64,000 nt of DNA. Origin: Myxococcales bacterium. Lineage in GTDB: Bacteria > Myxococcota_A > UBA9160 > SMWR01. Below, piece by piece: positions 61,666 to 64,000 of this stretch (position 1 is its first letter; the number at the start of each line of letters is the position of its first letter). Position numbers and translations under genes: made by a program. Where the stretch lies: the NCBI GenBank assembly GCA_022561775.1, contig JADFQO010000004.1:55292-119291 (forward strand), in the 5' to 3' direction. The notes under the pieces were generated by a model, which saw only the letters and a list, made by a program, of their open reading frames with translations, was not told the DNA's origin and did no database searches.

Positions 61666-62406
61666 ATGCTTCGAGCTGTGGGATCTGCACTCTTCTGGAT
61701 CTTCATGGCATTGTCCTCGGTGGCGATGTTCCCGTTGGCGCTGCTGTGCTGGGCGCTGACCCTGCCCTTCGACCGTCGAAAGATGATCCTCCACCGACTG
61801 ACCTGTTTCTGGGCTTCTCTCTACACGTGGTTCAATCCGGCGTGGCCCGTCACGGTCGTGGGGCGAGAGAAAATAGATCCCGATGAAACCTATGTGATGG
61901 TTGCAAACCATCAATCACTGCTGGACATCCTGGTCCTGTTCCGGATCTTTAGACACTTCAAGTGGGTTTCGAAGATCGAGAACTTCAGGATCCCGCTCAT
62001 TGGATGGAACATGCACCTCAACGATTACATCCAACTGAAGCGCGGAGATCGGTCGAGCGTCGCGGTGATGCTGCGCGCCTGTCGAGAGAATCTGGCCGCC
62101 GGAAATTCAATCATGATGTTTCCCGAGGGAACGCGCTCTCCGACCGGAAAACTGCGCGGGTTCAAACCTGGCGCATTCGATCTGGCCAAGGACGCCCAGC
62201 GCCCTTTGCTTCCGATCGTGGTTCACGGCACGGCCTCCGCACTTCCCAAGCGGGGTGTCATTCTCCAAGGTCGCCACCGGATCCTGATCGAGATACTGGA
62301 TCCGATCGCCTATCCATCCTTCGCGGACGAGGACGCTGAAGACCTCATGCTACGCGTGCGAAAGCTGATCGGCGACCATCTGGAGAAGGCGCAGGCTCAG
62401 GCCTGA
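61666..62406 (+). CDS. 1-acyl-sn-glycerol-3-phosphate acyltransferase (PlsC-like)
   Basis: 246 residues. An N-terminal membrane segment (LFWIFMALSSVAMFPLALLC) precedes the acyltransferase core. The catalytic HX4D motif is VANHQSLLDILVLF, the glycerol-phosphate-binding motif is IMMFPEGTRSPTGKLRGFKP, and LLPIVVHGTASALPK follows. The enzyme acylates lysophosphatidate at the inner membrane to give phosphatidate for phospholipid synthesis. The gene converges on the prepilin gene with seven bases between stops. Confidence 0.92.
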   Translation: MLRAVGSALFWIFMALSSVAMFPLALLCWALTLPFDRRKMILHRLTCFWASLYTWFNPAWPVTVVGREKIDPDETYVMVANHQSLLDILVLFRIFRHFKWVSKIENFRIPLIGWNMHLNDYIQLKRGDRSSVAVMLRACRENLAAGNSIMMFPEGTRSPTGKLRGFKPGAFDLAKDAQRPLLPIVVHGTASALPKRGVILQGRHRILIEILDPIAYPSFADEDAEDLMLRVRKLIGDHLEKAQAQA

Positions 62407-62413
62407 AGAGGTT

Positions 62414-62995
62414 TCAGTAGTTGGCCGCCAACCCGATGTACGCACCGTCATTGGCCCGGATGACATCGTCAGCGCTATCTGGAGCGCTCAGTGGGGGTCG
62501 ACTGTTCCCGTCTTTTCCGACGCTGTAGAGATCATAGTCGGTGTTCAGGGGAACCAGGAAGTAATCCTTTCGCGCCTCCCCGAGATAGGATCCACCGCCT
62601 GGACTTCTCCCAGAACCCTCCGATCCAGATGAACCGCCGGCGCTGCTTCCAGAATCCCCTAATCCAGATGTGGTTGTTGTAAACGGCAGGTACGCGAATC
62701 GATGACTCCACGGATCGACCATGTCACCCATCCCGATCTCCGACAGTGTCACGGGGAGCGGCTTGTCGGAGCGAACGTAATCATCGAGTTGCACCGCGAT
62801 GGCCCTGATTGAAGCGATTGCACTCGCAACGCGCACCTTCTCGATATACGAGAGGTAATTCGAGCCAGAGATCACAGCAAGAAGGCCGATGATCGCGACC
62901 ACGATCACGACCTCGATGATTGTAAAACCCCGACTTGGCCGAGTAGGGCCCGACGAATGGAACGGCGGTCCGATTTTCAAAAATGCGGCAGCCAT
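62414..62995 (-). CDS. Type IV/T2SS-type prepilin with N-terminal methylation motif
   Basis: 193 residues. A basic leader ends with RGFTIIEVVIVVAIIGLLAV, the prepilin peptidase cleavage and methylation signal (G|F, Glu at +5) continuing into the transmembrane assembly helix. The middle has SYIEKVRVASAIASIRAIAV and the pseudopilin-like GDMVDPWSHRFAYLPF, close to GspG. A low-complexity insert rich in Gly/Ser (residues about 135-155) precedes LVPLNTDYDLYSVGKDGNSR. No other pilus genes are in the window. Confidence 0.88.
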   Translation of the reverse strand: MAAAFLKIGPPFHSSGPTRPSRGFTIIEVVIVVAIIGLLAVISGSNYLSYIEKVRVASAIASIRAIAVQLDDYVRSDKPLPVTLSEIGMGDMVDPWSHRFAYLPFTTTTSGLGDSGSSAGGSSGSEGSGRSPGGGSYLGEARKDYFLVPLNTDYDLYSVGKDGNSRPPLSAPDSADDVIRANDGAYIGLAANY

Positions 62996-63012
62996 GTTCG
63001 CTGGGATCGCCT

Positions 63013-63594
63013 CTACGCAGTGCCCGTGAATCGAGCCACCGACTCTCGTAGCGATTTGTCTTGTTCGCCCAGGATGCTTACGAGTTCGGAGATTCGCTCC
63101 GGGTCATCCTGCGATAAGAGCTCAGCGATCTCTTCAATCGTGCTCGATAGATCGATCTGGCTCCGCTTGATTTCGCCGATCAGCGACCGGAGTTCGGCTG
63201 TCATTTCGTTCAGAGCCTTCGCCTCGCGCTTCAGGTAATCACGCGCTCGCAAGTGGATTGGATCCGGAAGTCTCCCCTGACGGATGCTCTCGAAGATCTT
63301 GACGAATCGAAATAGTGGCTCAGTCATGCGATTGAAGAGAATTAGCGAGCTGACCGTCACTGCGATCAGGCAGGCAACCGCGACGGGCCACACCGCTGCA
63401 TGAATCTCGAGAATTTCGTGAGTCAGAACAGCGACCTCATCGAGGGAACCGCCCCCAAATTCCAATCGCACTACTGCCGGCGCAAATGTGATCGTAGAAG
63501 CTACGATCATGAATACCGCCGACGTACTCAGAGTCGCAAGCAGAAGATGGGTGACGAACGAACTATTGCGCGAGAATTGGCGTCTTTTCATCAA
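63013..63594 (-). CDS. HAMP-domain membrane protein of unknown function
   Basis: 193 residues. Two transmembrane segments (LLLATLSTSAVFMIVASTIT and VWPVAVACLIAVTVSSLILF) flank a short external loop of about 50 residues. The second ends in a HAMP-like region, NRMTEPLFRFVKIFESIRQG. A coiled-coil-like helix follows (AKALNEMTAELRSLIGEIKR) and the protein stops without a kinase, cyclase or chemoreceptor output domain. It may act as a stand-alone transmembrane signal relay. It overlaps nothing and precedes the prepilin gene by 17 bp on the same strand. Confidence 0.65.
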   Translation of the reverse strand: MMKRRQFSRNSSFVTHLLLATLSTSAVFMIVASTITFAPAVVRLEFGGGSLDEVAVLTHEILEIHAAVWPVAVACLIAVTVSSLILFNRMTEPLFRFVKIFESIRQGRLPDPIHLRARDYLKREAKALNEMTAELRSLIGEIKRSQIDLSSTIEEIAELLSQDDPERISELVSILGEQDKSLRESVARFTGTA

Positions 63595-63596
63595 AT

Positions 63597-63941
63597 TTAT
63601 GCACCTCGGTTGGATGTGATTCGATCCTTTCGGATCCAGATTCCATCCTGATTTTTCAACTCGATAGCCACAGGATCTCCGTCAGAAAACCGCAGGACGA
63701 GTGTCCTGTCGCTTCTTCCAACCCCGTAGTATTCGATCGTGTATAAGATTACGTTTTCCAGCTCTTCCGAATCTATTCCACGTATCGTGTAGAAAGTCGA
63801 GTGATTCTCGTCAGCGCCAAATATGATGTGCTCTTTCGAGATCTCGAGGAACCGACCCTGATGTCGGGGCGACGTCGCCATCCAGGTTCCGATCAGATGA
63901 GAGGGAGGCTCTTCACCCATACAACCCACGACTGCAATCAT
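63597..63941 (-). CDS. Small putative lipoprotein, possibly extending past the right edge
   Basis: 114 residues from ATG 63941, two bases before the HAMP gene's start on the minus strand. The frame remains open to the end of the window (reading FRTGVWKFVSLMIAVVGC at the N-terminal side), and this segment with Lys, hydrophobic core and VVGC looks like a lipoprotein signal. The true start may therefore lie upstream of base 64000. The mature part reads SHLIGTWMATSPRHQGRFLE and resembles a small beta-rich domain. Function unknown. Confidence 0.55.
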   Translation of the reverse strand: MIAVVGCMGEEPPSHLIGTWMATSPRHQGRFLEISKEHIIFGADENHSTFYTIRGIDSEELENVILYTIEYYGVGRSDRTLVLRFSDGDPVAIELKNQDGIWIRKDRITSNRGA

Positions 63942-64000
63942 CAGAGATACGAACTTCCAGACACCAGTTCGAAACGGACATGACCCGGAGTGCGATCGGT

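Overview
The window is GC-rich, gene-dense DNA from a Gram-negative bacterium. Outer-membrane and LPS features support this: a Wzm/Wzt-type polysaccharide exporter, a WbaP-like initiating transferase, an RND efflux pump, lipoproteins and a type IV/T2SS-type prepilin. Frequent GTG and TTG starts, paired PYROXD2-like FAD oxidoreductases, a GcvT-like methyltransferase and an AddAB pair fit a deltaproteobacterial lineage in the broad sense (Myxococcota or a relative). That placement is inferred from gene content alone. No rRNA, tRNA, CRISPR array or intact insertion sequence was seen.

Layout. 0-12.3 kb is mostly metabolic and on the minus strand. It holds the 3' end of a cobalamin-type substrate-binding protein gene, two tandem FAD oxidoreductases, a GcvT-family methyltransferase, a peptidase-MA-like protein, an aldo/keto reductase, a GST, an orphan sensor kinase, a small secreted protein, and a GMC oxidoreductase coupled to a membrane-associated partner. 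12.5-36.6 kb is a large surface-polysaccharide locus. It contains a GT39-like membrane protein, a decayed glycosyltransferase 5' end, about seven glycosyltransferases (GT4, GT2, GT11 and WecG/TagA types), a WbaP-like initiator, five methyltransferase-like proteins, a sulfotransferase, the ABC exporter, and a nucleotide-sugar epimerase with the complete catalytic set of GDP-mannose 3,5-epimerase. Several genes between about 14.5-15.7 kb and 20.4-24.8 kb are visibly AT-richer than their neighbours, which suggests acquisition in blocks. A lipoprotein/TPR-phosphodiesterase pair lies inside the locus.

36.6-41.8 kb is a TetR-RND efflux operon (regulator, adaptor and pump with overlapping stop/start codons). 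42-49.4 kb carries an acyl-CoA carboxyltransferase subunit, a DUF3604/PHP-type lipoprotein, a HEAT-like protein, asnS and a ThDP-dependent acetolactate-synthase-like enzyme. 49.5-56.5 kb is an addB-addA pair for double-strand break processing. 56.7-57.6 kb is a bfd-bfr iron-storage pair behind an inverted repeat. 57.6-58.1 kb is a 538-bp gene-free stretch with very strong and mutually exclusive stem-loops. 58.1-64 kb carries a TerB-like protein, an aminotransferase, an SDR epimerase, a class I amidotransferase-like hydrolase, PlsC, a prepilin, a HAMP-domain membrane protein and a small lipoprotein that probably runs off the right edge.

The most noteworthy items are four. First, the structured non-coding region upstream of the TerB-like gene, with a 20-bp perfect inverted repeat and two competing hairpins. 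Second, a methyltransferase gene in reverse orientation, bracketed by 105-bp direct repeats about 90% identical. Third, a plant-type GDP-mannose 3,5-epimerase in a bacterial polysaccharide locus. Fourth, the translationally coupled lipoprotein/TPR-phosphodiesterase pair.
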